Assembly: GCA_903901335.1 (NCBI GenBank)
Contig: CAIUQR010000147.1
Span: 1 to 64,000 of the forward strand
Length of the DNA: 64,000 bases
Source: an uncultured delta proteobacterium
GTDB lineage: Bacteria > Desulfobacterota > Desulfobulbia > Desulfobulbales > Desulfocapsaceae
Direction of reading: 5' to 3'
Part shown: one piece after another, positions 44,908 through 52,994 of the stretch
Layout of the letters: every line of letters starts with the position of its first letter
Position numbering within the stretch: the first letter of the stretch is position 1
Position numbers and translations under genes: made by a program
Notes under the pieces: generated by a model
What the model was told of the DNA's origin: nothing
The model's database searches: none
What the model saw: the letters and a program-made list of their open reading frames with translations, nothing else

Positions 44908-46683
44908 TCATTGGAAGGAAACACCTTTTCCTCCAATCTTGGCATTGATTCCTTTTTTTATAACTTGTCTATTATAGACATCCAGGGCATCACGTCTTTT
45001 AAGCATGCCAACTACCCACCGATCCTCTAGACTTTCGACAACCGGAATTTCTTCGATACCCTTGATATCAAAAAGTTGCATGGCGGTAAAAAGTGAATCG
45101 TCTGGAGTGAGCACTGTCACATCTCGGTTGCAAATCCCTCCAACTTTGTAAACGATGCGTTCATTTTCTTCACGATGTAAGATGGTCTTTACATCTTGCA
45201 GTGATACGATACCGGTCATCCTTCCGGTTTCGTCAACGACCGGAAAGTAGAAGCTTTTACCAATGCTGAATATCTGGAGCAACTGCTTGATGTTAGCCTC
45301 TTCACTAATAAAATCAACATCGTGACTGATGGCTGAACCAACTTTGAGGGATTTCATGACCACTGTTTCACGGCCTTCGTGAATATCAATACCTTCACGG
45401 GTAAAATCAACAGTATCAATTGAATCCTCGCAAAACTTTTTGGCAACGATAGTCCCGATTATTGAGGTAATCATAATTGGGAGGATAATTTGGTAATTGC
45501 CCGTCATCTCGAAAAGGAGAAAGATGGCGGTCATTGGTGCATGGGTTGCGGCGGCAAGGAAAGCACCAATGCCAACAGTTGCATAAGCTCCTGACCCAGC
45601 AGTAAAGTCCGGGAGAAGTTTATGGATTACAGACCCGAAGGTTCCACCCAGCATCGCACCAATAAAAAGTGATGGAGCAAATACACCTCCAGCTCCACCT
45701 GAACCGAGTGTTATTGAAGTGGCAATGATCTTAAGAAAAACCAGTGCAAACATTACCCAAGCAATGCCGCCACCATCCAAAACCTCCTTCATATAACTAT
45801 AGCCATCGCCCATTACCTGTGGAAAGAACATGCCGAAAACACCAATGCAGAAAGCGCCGGTTATGGGCTTAAGCTGCGGATTGATAGGCAAGTTGCGGTA
45901 TTTATCACGAACAAAATAGAATGTTCGGATGTACAGGACTGCCGCGAGCCCCATAAGCACTGCCATCAGTCCATAGAGTGGAATTTCCACTAGTCTGTTA
46001 ACCAAGGTATATTGGGGAATTTGGAAAGCGCTGGACATCCCATAGTAGCTGCGGGTAACGGCTGTGGACATAGCCGAGGCAATCACCAAAGCAGCAAATG
46101 AGGAGATTTCATAGGTGCCGAGCAGAACAATTTCTGCGGCGAAAAAGACCCCAGCGATAGGAGCGTTGAACATCCCGGCAATACCTCCGGCACAACCGGC
46201 AGCAATATAAACCTTCATCCTATTGCCGGAAACTCGGCTGTACTGACCGACCTGTGAGCCCATGGCACCGCCGATCTGTGCTATAGGACCTTCAACACCT
46301 GCGGAATTCCCGGTGCCTATGGTAAGTGCTGTGGCGATGATCTTCAAAAAAATTGATCGAGCCCTGATGACCCCATCTTCCAGGTTGACCTTGCGAAGGA
46401 ATTTGGTGAAACCATAACCGTTGATCTCGCCAGGGAAAATCAGGGATAGAGGAATCAGCAGAATCATGCCGGTTATGGGAATCAATGGTAGCAGGATCAG
46501 GTGCCATCCCCCTTTTCCGATACCAAGGAGAGTAGAGCCCCCATCAAAAATGATTTTGTGAATCAGGTTAACCGTAATTCGGAAAATGATATTCAAGAGA
46601 CCTGCCATCAAGCCAATGCAAGTGGCGATGACAATCATCCGGGTGTTTTCTCCAGGGAGAAGCTTGCGGAGATTTTTTTTCAT
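44908..46683 (-). CDS. ClC-family chloride channel/antiporter with CBS pair
   Basis: 591 residues: about ten membrane helices followed by two CBS domains (about 440-580) that usually sense nucleotides. The ClC landmarks are GNSAGVEGPIAQIG (with the gating Glu) and GSGGAGGVFAPSLFIGA. It moves chloride or other anions across the inner membrane. ATG at 46683 preferred to a TTG at 46737 since ClC proteins start near MKKNLRK. Lower GC than the core genes. Confidence 0.9.
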   Translation of the reverse strand: MKKNLRKLLPGENTRMIVIATCIGLMAGLLNIIFRITVNLIHKIIFDGGSTLLGIGKGGWHLILLPLIPITGMILLIPLSLIFPGEINGYGFTKFLRKVNLEDGVIRARSIFLKIIATALTIGTGNSAGVEGPIAQIGGAMGSQVGQYSRVSGNRMKVYIAAGCAGGIAGMFNAPIAGVFFAAEIVLLGTYEISSFAALVIASAMSTAVTRSYYGMSSAFQIPQYTLVNRLVEIPLYGLMAVLMGLAAVLYIRTFYFVRDKYRNLPINPQLKPITGAFCIGVFGMFFPQVMGDGYSYMKEVLDGGGIAWVMFALVFLKIIATSITLGSGGAGGVFAPSLFIGAMLGGTFGSVIHKLLPDFTAGSGAYATVGIGAFLAAATHAPMTAIFLLFEMTGNYQIILPIMITSIIGTIVAKKFCEDSIDTVDFTREGIDIHEGRETVVMKSLKVGSAISHDVDFISEEANIKQLLQIFSIGKSFYFPVVDETGRMTGIVSLQDVKTILHREENERIVYKVGGICNRDVTVLTPDDSLFTAMQLFDIKGIEEIPVVESLEDRWVVGMLKRRDALDVYNRQVIKKGINAKIGGKGVSFQ

Positions 46684-47446
46684 TTCTGTTATGGGACCGT
46701 TCAGCCGACAGTATCTGCCCGTTGAAGAAAAATACAATTAGAATTCAATACTTCGAATAAATCGTGCAGGATTTGAAATCCTTTCAATATTTATTTATAC
46801 CACCGAGGCGATAATAATTCCAAAATTGTTATTTATATGAGAGCCAGTTCAACTGGTAGTGGGCTCAACCCCAGTATCTCCAGTAAGTAAATTGAGCTTC
46901 TTGGGTGTTTGCGTTGGATGCGTTTTTAATAATTTTGATTCAGTGTTCTTAAAAGTATAATTCCAGTATATCTTAACCCGAAAAACAGATAACGGATAGA
47001 AGAAGTTTCTTGAACAATTACAAAGGGAGGCACCAACAACTGAAGATTTCCCGTTCCATACTTGACCGGAAGCCCTGTTAAAAAACTCGAATCTCGGCTT
47101 CAACCCATAACAATACTGCTTGAAGTGAGCATCTCTCCACCTGCGGCAAAGCGCAGAATGTACCGGAATTTTTAATCCATCGGCACACCACAAATAACCC
47201 TATCATCCATTGCCTAGAGGACAGATTGATCACGTCTCCATGACGTTTGTTCAGGGACCTGTGATCTGCTTCCTGCTCCTGCTCTCCCTTGATCTTTTCT
47301 TTCCATCCGGGTACATTCCAGGTGTTTGCAGAAGGCGGCCTCACAGGCGGATTGGATGACTTCTTTCTGTCAGGTTTGCTCCGAGATGAGGGTGTGTGTT
47401 TTTGTAGGTAACCTGTAGGGATTTCCCTGTTACTCAAAAGGATTTT
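46684..47446. other. Gene-free region with a tRNA-3'-end-like fragment
   Basis: About 760 bases without a credible gene; two leftward frames lack ribosome sites and protein-like composition. At 46857-46883 the plus strand reads GTAGTGGGCTCAACCCCAG then TATCTCCA, similar to a T arm plus acceptor end of a tRNA but with an imperfect T stem and loop, so it looks like a decayed fragment rather than a tRNA gene. Confidence 0.4.
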
Positions 47447-47980
47447 ATGTTGATCGATCTCTTACGTACACGCAGAAGCATACGCCGATTCAAGGACCAG
47501 CCGGTCGAACAGGAGAAACTGGATCTTCTGCTGGAGGCGGCGCTGCGGGCGCCGACATCCAGAGGAAACACCCCCTGGAATTTTATCGTAGTTAGAGACC
47601 GGCAGAGACTCGCCCGGTTAGCGGCAGCCAAGGTCCATGGTTCCGGCTTTCTGGATAATGCGCCCCTGGCCGTCGTGGTTTGTGCAGATCCGGCCAGGAG
47701 TGATGTCTGGGTGGAGGATGCCGCCATTGCCGCCACCTTTATTCATCTACAGGCCACGGATCTCGGGCTGGGCAGCTGTTGGGTCCAGATCCGGCTGCGG
47801 CAGCACGATGAGAATACCAGCTCCCAGGCATATCTGGCCGATCTGCTTGATCTGCCCGAGAAAATCATGGTTCTGGCTATTGTCGGTATCGGCTACCCGA
47901 TGGAGCAGAAGGACGGCCACCCTCCGTCGTCTCTCAACTACGACCTGATCAGTTGCGAACGCTACGGTCTGAAAGGGTGA
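47447..47980 (+). CDS. Nitroreductase-family flavoprotein
   Basis: 177 residues, FMN-dependent nitroreductase fold: N-terminal RTRRSIRRFKDQPV, ALRAPTSRGNTPWNFIVV, and the C-terminal half IVGIGYPMEQK. Reduces quinones or nitro-compounds with NAD(P)H; physiological substrate unknown. Followed 42 bases later by a NUDIX gene. Confidence 0.88.
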   Translation: MLIDLLRTRRSIRRFKDQPVEQEKLDLLLEAALRAPTSRGNTPWNFIVVRDRQRLARLAAAKVHGSGFLDNAPLAVVVCADPARSDVWVEDAAIAATFIHLQATDLGLGSCWVQIRLRQHDENTSSQAYLADLLDLPEKIMVLAIVGIGYPMEQKDGHPPSSLNYDLISCERYGLKG

Positions 47981-48022
47981 GATGTGCCGCGAATGGTCTG
48001 ACTGGAAAGGAAAAGGAAGAAG

Positions 48023-48457
48023 ATGGAATGCCCGAACTGCAAGACGACGATCACCGTGCATCGCAACCCGACCCCGACTGTCGATATCATCATTGAGATG
48101 AAAGGCGGGATTGTCCTGATCAAACGGAAGAACCCGCCCTTCGGCTGGGCCTTGCCCGGTGGATTTGTCGATTACGGGGAGTCTTTTGAGGCGGCGGCAG
48201 TAAGGGAGGCCAGGGAGGAGACCGGCCTTGAGGTGACCGGTCTGCTACAGTTTCATACCTATTCGGATCCGGGCCGCGATGCCAGGCTGCATACGGCCTC
48301 GACGGTCTTTATCGGCAGGGCGGACGGAGTTCCACAAGCCGGTGACGATGCGGGAGAGGTAGGGCTTTTTTCAAGAGACAACCTGCCCGATCTGGCCTTC
48401 GATCATGCCACGATCCTTGCCGATTACTACTCCGGCAGATACAGGCGCATGACCTGA
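48023..48457 (+). CDS. NUDIX hydrolase
   Basis: 144 residues. Starts with a CPNC pair and has the NUDIX box [18 protein letters not shown] continuing REETGLEV, matching GX5EX7REUXEEXGU. It cleaves a nucleoside diphosphate linked to another moiety, possibly ADP-ribose. Likely co-transcribed with the nitroreductase. It converges on the small gene at 48468. Confidence 0.9.
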   Translation: MECPNCKTTITVHRNPTPTVDIIIEMKGGIVLIKRKNPPFGWALPGGFVDYGESFEAAAVREAREETGLEVTGLLQFHTYSDPGRDARLHTASTVFIGRADGVPQAGDDAGEVGLFSRDNLPDLAFDHATILADYYSGRYRRMT

Positions 48458-48467
48458 AAAGCGCCGT

Positions 48468-48632
48468 TTACGCCAGAATCATCCGCAATAGCAAGAAGGT
48501 CAGAAGGCCCATTCCTATGGACCCGTAGAGCATTGCTCAGGGGATGCAGTCACTGCCGTATTTTTTGGCAATGAATCCGAATGTCGCCAGCCCGACGATT
48601 CCTGACACGATACCAATAAGCAGGTCGTGCAT
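48468..48632 (-). CDS. Candidate selenoprotein: small two-helix membrane protein with CxxU motif (in-frame TGA)
   Basis: Seen: an ATG at 48632 with GAGG upstream starts a 54-codon frame that ends at TAA (48468-48470), interrupted only by TGA at 48539-48537 (codon 32). Read through, it encodes MHDLLIGIVSGIVGLATFGF, a short loop KKYGSDCIP, the TGA residue, then AMLYGSIGMGLLTFLLLRM: two membrane helices flanking a C-I-P-U (CxxU) motif. Twenty bases after the TGA begins a 4-base loop (AGGA) on an 8-bp stem, within the distance and loop rules for bacterial SECIS elements. The gene starts five bases after the typA stop, so it is coupled to typA. Inference: TGA is decoded as selenocysteine, giving a membrane thiol-redox protein. 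Alternatives: a 31-residue peptide or a pseudogene. I recognise no family. Confidence 0.62.
48505..48524 (-). promoter_or_regulatory. SECIS-like hairpin
   Basis: On the coding strand GGGTCCAT pairs with ATGGGCCT (two G-U wobbles, six Watson-Crick pairs) around loop AGGA. The apical loop starts 20 bases after the TGA codon and has G as its second base, which fits the published bacterial SECIS model (loop 16-37 bases from UGA, G in the first two loop positions). It lies inside coding sequence as expected for bacteria. Confidence 0.58.
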
Positions 48633-48637
48633 CGTTT

Positions 48638-50437
48638 TTATCCTCGCAACTTAACCCCGGCCTTTTTTCTGAGCCGGATCGAAGCGGGGGTCACCTCGAC
48701 CAGCTCGTCATCGTTGATATAGGCAATGCAGTCCTCCAGGGTCATATCCACCGGCGGGATCAGAATGACCGCCTCATCCGAGCCGGAGGCCCGCATGTTG
48801 GTCAGCTTCTTACCCTTGGCGGGATTGACGACCAGGTCGACGGGGCGGCTGTGCTCGCCGATGATCTGCCCCGGATAGAGAGGGGCACCCGGATGGATAA
48901 AAAGCCTGCCGCGTTCCTGGAGGTTGAAGAGGGCATAGGCGACCGCGGTGCAGGGTTCTTTCACTGCCAGTACGCCGTTGACTCTCTTGACGATATCGCC
49001 GGCGTAGGGACCGTATTCGCAGAAGACGTAATTCATCATCCCCATGCCTTTCGTGTCGGTCATAAACTCGGAACGATAGCCGAGCAGACCCCGGGTCGGG
49101 ATTTTAAACACCATGCGCATCATCCCGTTTTCGGAGTTCATCTCCTCCATCTGGCCCTTGAGCTTGCCCAGTTTTTCGATAACCGCTCCCTGGTATTTCT
49201 CATCGACATCGATGGTCAGCCGCTCATATGGCTCCAGCATCTGTCCGGCTTCTTCCCTCATGATTACCTGGGGCCTGGTGACCTGCAGTTCGTATCCTTC
49301 GCGGCGCATCTTTTCGATCAGGATCGACAGATGCAGCTCACCGCGTCCCGAGACCTTGAAACCCACGGCATCGGTCAGCGTTTCGAACTGCAGCGCCACG
49401 TCGATCAGGGTCTCCCGGTTCAGCCGCTCTTCAATATGCCTGGAGGTTACATATTTTCCTTCTTTCCCGGCAAAGGGCGAGTCGTTCGGGATAAAATTCA
49501 TCGAGATGGTCGGCGGATCGATGGCAACCAGCGGCAGAGGCCGCGGGTCATTCGGGTCGGTAAAGGTGACGCCGACGGTGACGTCATCCATCCCTGCTAC
49601 CGCGACAATCTCACCGGTTGTGGCCGACTCGACCGATTCCTTGCCGTCGCAGACAAAACGAAACAGTTTGGAGATCCGGACCGGCCGGATTGAACCGTCT
49701 CTTCTCGCGACCACCACCGGCTGATTGATGGACATCGTACCGTTGACGACCTTGCCTATCCCTAAGCGCCCGAGGTAGGGGGAATAATCGATGGTTCCCA
49801 CCTGCATCTGCAGCGGTGCGTCTACCGAGCCGACAGGCGCCGGGATATGGTCCACGATCTTCTGGGAGACGTGATCCATCCCTGCGCTTTTCTCAATGGG
49901 GTCGGACGGATCGAGCAGGGAGTAGCCGGCCTTGGCGGAGGTGTAGACGATTGAAAAATCAAGCACATCATCAGGGGCGTTCAGTTTCACGAAAAGATCG
50001 AAGACCTGGTCCACCGCCCAGGCACAACGGGCGGCCGGTTTGTCGATCTTGTTGATAACGACGATTACCGGCAGATGGTTTTCGAGGGCCTTTTTCAGGA
50101 CAAAATAGGTCTGCGGCATCGGCCCTTCCTGGGCATCGACCAGGAGCAGCGCCCCGTCGGCCATGCGTAAAACCCGTTCCACCTGGCCGCCGAAGTCGGC
50201 GTGACCGGGGGTGTCAATGATATTTATCCAATAGTCCTTATAGTTATACGAGCCGTTTTTGGCGGTGATAGTGATTCCCCGTTCTTTTTCCAGATCCATG
50301 GAATCCATCAGACGTTCGGTCATCGCCTGATTATCGCGAAACATCCCGGACTGCCGGAAAAGTTGATCAACCAAAGTGGTTTTTCCATGATCGACATGGG
50401 CGATGATCGCCACATTACGAATTTTTTGCTGCTCCAT
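48638..50437 (-). CDS. typA: Translational GTPase TypA/BipA
   Basis: 599 residues, complete: G1 AHVDHGKTT, switch region KERGITI, G3 DTPGHADF, G4 NKIDKP, and the BipA C-terminal domain (MMRMVFKIPTRGLLGYRSEF). Ribosome-associated GTPase needed in stress and assembly of the large subunit. ATG at 50437 with AGGA; the frame continues 77 codons upstream without family support. The small candidate selenoprotein follows five bases after its stop. Confidence 0.96.
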   Translation of the reverse strand: MEQQKIRNVAIIAHVDHGKTTLVDQLFRQSGMFRDNQAMTERLMDSMDLEKERGITITAKNGSYNYKDYWINIIDTPGHADFGGQVERVLRMADGALLLVDAQEGPMPQTYFVLKKALENHLPVIVVINKIDKPAARCAWAVDQVFDLFVKLNAPDDVLDFSIVYTSAKAGYSLLDPSDPIEKSAGMDHVSQKIVDHIPAPVGSVDAPLQMQVGTIDYSPYLGRLGIGKVVNGTMSINQPVVVARRDGSIRPVRISKLFRFVCDGKESVESATTGEIVAVAGMDDVTVGVTFTDPNDPRPLPLVAIDPPTISMNFIPNDSPFAGKEGKYVTSRHIEERLNRETLIDVALQFETLTDAVGFKVSGRGELHLSILIEKMRREGYELQVTRPQVIMREEAGQMLEPYERLTIDVDEKYQGAVIEKLGKLKGQMEEMNSENGMMRMVFKIPTRGLLGYRSEFMTDTKGMGMMNYVFCEYGPYAGDIVKRVNGVLAVKEPCTAVAYALFNLQERGRLFIHPGAPLYPGQIIGEHSRPVDLVVNPAKGKKLTNMRASGSDEAVILIPPVDMTLEDCIAYINDDELVEVTPASIRLRKKAGVKLRG

Positions 50438-50530
50438 TTTTTTTCCTATGCGATGGCAAGATAAATGTGGATACCTGGTAAGAATAAGTCCGCATCGTCC
50501 TGCTGTCATCTGAATGCTGAGAGTGACAAT

Positions 50531-50561
50531 AAAAAAAGCACTCGTCTGATTACGAGTGCTT
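50531..50561 (-). terminator. Rho-independent terminator of the helicase gene
   Basis: Read leftward: AAGCACTCGT, 6-base loop, ACGAGTGCTT, then seven T. It lies ~115 bases past the helicase stop codon and ~95 bases before the typA start, separating the two minus-strand units. Confidence 0.92.
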
Positions 50562-50677
50562 CCAGAAGAAAGAACTTTATAGTATACACCAACTGTCGAA
50601 ACCCTGCAAACAATTCTCGGTGCCATTCTCGGTTGCCGGCCCAGTCCGATGAAGTCGAGATGAGACAATGCTGCAGA

Positions 50678-52021
50678 CTACAGTCCGGCCAGGGCCTTCA
50701 TCCTGATCTGCCCCGATCGTCGCAACACGCTTACCGCATCATCCAGATAATCGAAAACACGGGCCTCTTTATTTTTCCCCGGCCGCATGATTCTGCCGAT
50801 GACCTGCAGCAGGCGGCCCTCGAAGGTGATCGGGGTGGTCAGAAAGAGACTGGAGAGACCGGAGCAGTCGAAGCCCTCGCCGATAAGCTGGATGGTCGCG
50901 ACCAGCACCTGCAGTTCCCCCTTCTGGACGGCCTCGACGATGGCGGCCCGTTGTTCGGGTGGAGTCTGACCGGTCAAAAGCGCTGCTGCTATCCCTCTTT
51001 GCTGCAGGTGCCGTTCAAAAATCTCACAGTGCCCCACCCGGTCGGAAACGACCAGCACGGTCCCGCTGTCGTCCGCTGCCCGGCAGATATCGTCGATAAT
51101 CATCCTGTTCCGTCCCTCGTGCCGGGTCAAGGCCTTGATCAGGGCATGGTAATCTCCCCGGTACGGATAGGAAAAGCCGGTCTCCTTCCTGATCAGCCGG
51201 GGTTTGACGATGGCGCCGGTCGCCATTAACTCGTCCTGGTCGACCTTATGGATCCGATCCCCCATGAAGGTGTAGATAAGTTTCGTCAGCCCGTCGTCGC
51301 TGCGGAAGGCCGTGGCCGAGAGCCCGAGCAGATAATGACAGTCAAAATTGGCGACCACATCGGTGAAGAGGGCGGCCGGTACCCGGTGACACTCATCGAC
51401 GATCAGGTGGCCGAAATGGGGCACCAGGTCCGTAATCCTCTTCCGGGCGCTGTTGACGATGGCCACCGTCACCGGCAGGATCCGGTAATGGCCATCGCCG
51501 ATGAGCCCGGCCTCAAGGTCGAGGAATTCCCGGATCCGGTCCTGCCACTGGTAGAGCAGCTCTTTCGTATGCACGACAATCAGGGCGGGCTGCCTTCTGG
51601 TGGCGATGAGGGCAAGGGCCATAACGGTCTTGCCGCTGCCTGTGCCTGCCTCCAGCACCCCGAAGGACCGTCCGGCGACCCGGTCGACCGCGATCTGCTG
51701 GTAGGGACGCAGGATTCCGGAAAATTGGAGGCTGATCTCCTGCAGCAGCCGTCTCTTATCGATGATTTCAGGCGAGGCTCCTGTATGCTCACGGCAGAGG
51801 AGAACGGCCTGATTGGAAAATCCCCGCGGAAACCGCATTCCCTCTGCGGATTCCTGGAAATAATAAAGTTTGGGTTTCAGCCTCTTGCCGATCCAGCGGC
51901 CGTAGCGTTTCGCTGCCACATACTGTGGATTATCTATGGTCAGATGGTCCTTTATGGCCGTATTCAGGCCGGGAGGTGCCCCTTCCAGAAGGCAATCGGT
52001 GGAAACTGTGAGGGTCGGCAT
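50678..52021 (-). CDS. Superfamily II DEAD/DEAH helicase, XPB/RadD-like
   Basis: 447 residues with motifs I (EAGTGSGKT), Ia (VVHTKELLYQW), II (DECH), III (SATAF), V (GEGFDC) and VI (QVIGRIMRP). The architecture is a minimal XPB-type DNA helicase with a short N-terminal region, often found in DNA repair contexts. DNA repair or nucleic acid remodelling is inferred; no nuclease or methylase neighbour suggests restriction. ATG at 52021. Confidence 0.88.
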   Translation of the reverse strand: MPTLTVSTDCLLEGAPPGLNTAIKDHLTIDNPQYVAAKRYGRWIGKRLKPKLYYFQESAEGMRFPRGFSNQAVLLCREHTGASPEIIDKRRLLQEISLQFSGILRPYQQIAVDRVAGRSFGVLEAGTGSGKTVMALALIATRRQPALIVVHTKELLYQWQDRIREFLDLEAGLIGDGHYRILPVTVAIVNSARKRITDLVPHFGHLIVDECHRVPAALFTDVVANFDCHYLLGLSATAFRSDDGLTKLIYTFMGDRIHKVDQDELMATGAIVKPRLIRKETGFSYPYRGDYHALIKALTRHEGRNRMIIDDICRAADDSGTVLVVSDRVGHCEIFERHLQQRGIAAALLTGQTPPEQRAAIVEAVQKGELQVLVATIQLIGEGFDCSGLSSLFLTTPITFEGRLLQVIGRIMRPGKNKEARVFDYLDDAVSVLRRSGQIRMKALAGL

Positions 52022-52061
52022 TGTCTGCTTTGTGTAGTAGAGCCCGTTATTTATGGTTAGA

Positions 52062-52089
52062 GGGAGAAAAATTCGAGAATTTTTTCCCC
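52062..52089. repeat. AT-rich inverted repeat
   Basis: GGGAGAAAAATTC (52062-52074) and GAATTTTTTCCCC (52077-52089) pair with two mismatches around a two-base centre. It lies in the divergent promoter region between the helicase and the exported protein and may be an operator. Confidence 0.5.
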
Positions 52090-52146
52090 AAATAGTATAA
52101 ATACGAGCAAATCTTGTATCCGTGAGCAGTTTCGTGATGCAATGAT

Positions 52147-52175
52147 TTGTTCATTTGTAAAAACGTGTATACTAT
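52147..52175 (+). promoter_or_regulatory. Sigma-70-type promoter of the exported-protein gene
   Basis: TTGTTC (52147-52152), 17-base spacer, TACTAT (52170-52175). Transcription would start near 52182, giving a ~55-base leader before the ATG at 52236. Confidence 0.65.
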
Positions 52176-52235
52176 GCCTGTAACCGGTATCAATAACAAG
52201 AACGAATTCAATCAACCCGCACAAAGGATGGCATT

Positions 52236-52889
52236 ATGAGTAGGCTTTTTTCTGTTTTTTTCCTCGTTCTGGCTCTGATCGTACCCACACAGCTCTTTGC
52301 TGTCGGCACTCCCAAGGACAAGACCATAACCCTCAACCTGCCGGAATCCGTCCTCTCCCAGGCGATAGGCGAGATGGTCCCCTTGGAAATTGATCCGGCA
52401 ACCTCCAGCCTGCAAGGCTCGATCACCGTCAGCCGAATTGACGACCTGAGAATAACCGACCAGAATATCTTCTGCCGGCTGAAGCTTTCGGGTAAAAATC
52501 TGCACATCCTGACCGAACTTGCCGGTCATCAGATCAACATGAAGGTAGGCGAGATCGAACTCAATTTAAACTGTTCCGCCAGACTTCGTTACGACAGTGC
52601 CGGACAGGTGCTGTATATCAGACCGCTCCTCAATGACATATCATCGCCAAAGCCCTCCAATACCGATATCGGCGGCACTCTGCTGCCCCTGTTGAATGAT
52701 CGTGAGTTTCCGATATCCATTAAGGAGCTGGAACCCCTGATTGCCCAGACCGAACTCAAGACCGTCTCCATAATGATGCATATTTCGGACATACGGGCAG
52801 TCAACGGGGCCTTGCAGTTGAGCATTACCCCCAGGGTCTCTTCCCTCCAGCATCCGGCCTCACAGAAGAGGCACCCGAACAATCAATAA
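52236..52889 (+). CDS. Exported hypothetical protein
   Basis: 217 residues with a clear signal peptide (FSVFFLVLALIVPTQLFA). The mature part is rich in beta-strand-like segments (TITLNLPESVLSQAIGEMVP, LDIDP-like and IELNLNCSARLRYD) and could be a lipid-binding periplasmic domain of the YceB/DUF1439 type; this is a weak resemblance. It precedes the ABC exporter pair by 105 bases and may work with it. Confidence 0.7.
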   Translation: MSRLFSVFFLVLALIVPTQLFAVGTPKDKTITLNLPESVLSQAIGEMVPLEIDPATSSLQGSITVSRIDDLRITDQNIFCRLKLSGKNLHILTELAGHQINMKVGEIELNLNCSARLRYDSAGQVLYIRPLLNDISSPKPSNTDIGGTLLPLLNDREFPISIKELEPLIAQTELKTVSIMMHISDIRAVNGALQLSITPRVSSLQHPASQKRHPNNQ

Positions 52890-52994
52890 TCGTTGCCGCC
52901 GGAAAGGACCTGGAGATAATGCAACCGAACCACAACCGGAGAAAACGTTTCACGATGTTGACGCCTCTTTTGTCACCTTACCGCCCGCTTTTCC

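Noticed and set aside
46849-47437. Two leftward frames of 114 and 119 residues
   Set aside because: No ribosome sites; one ends in GVEPTTS, a phrase typical of translated tRNA antisense sequence.
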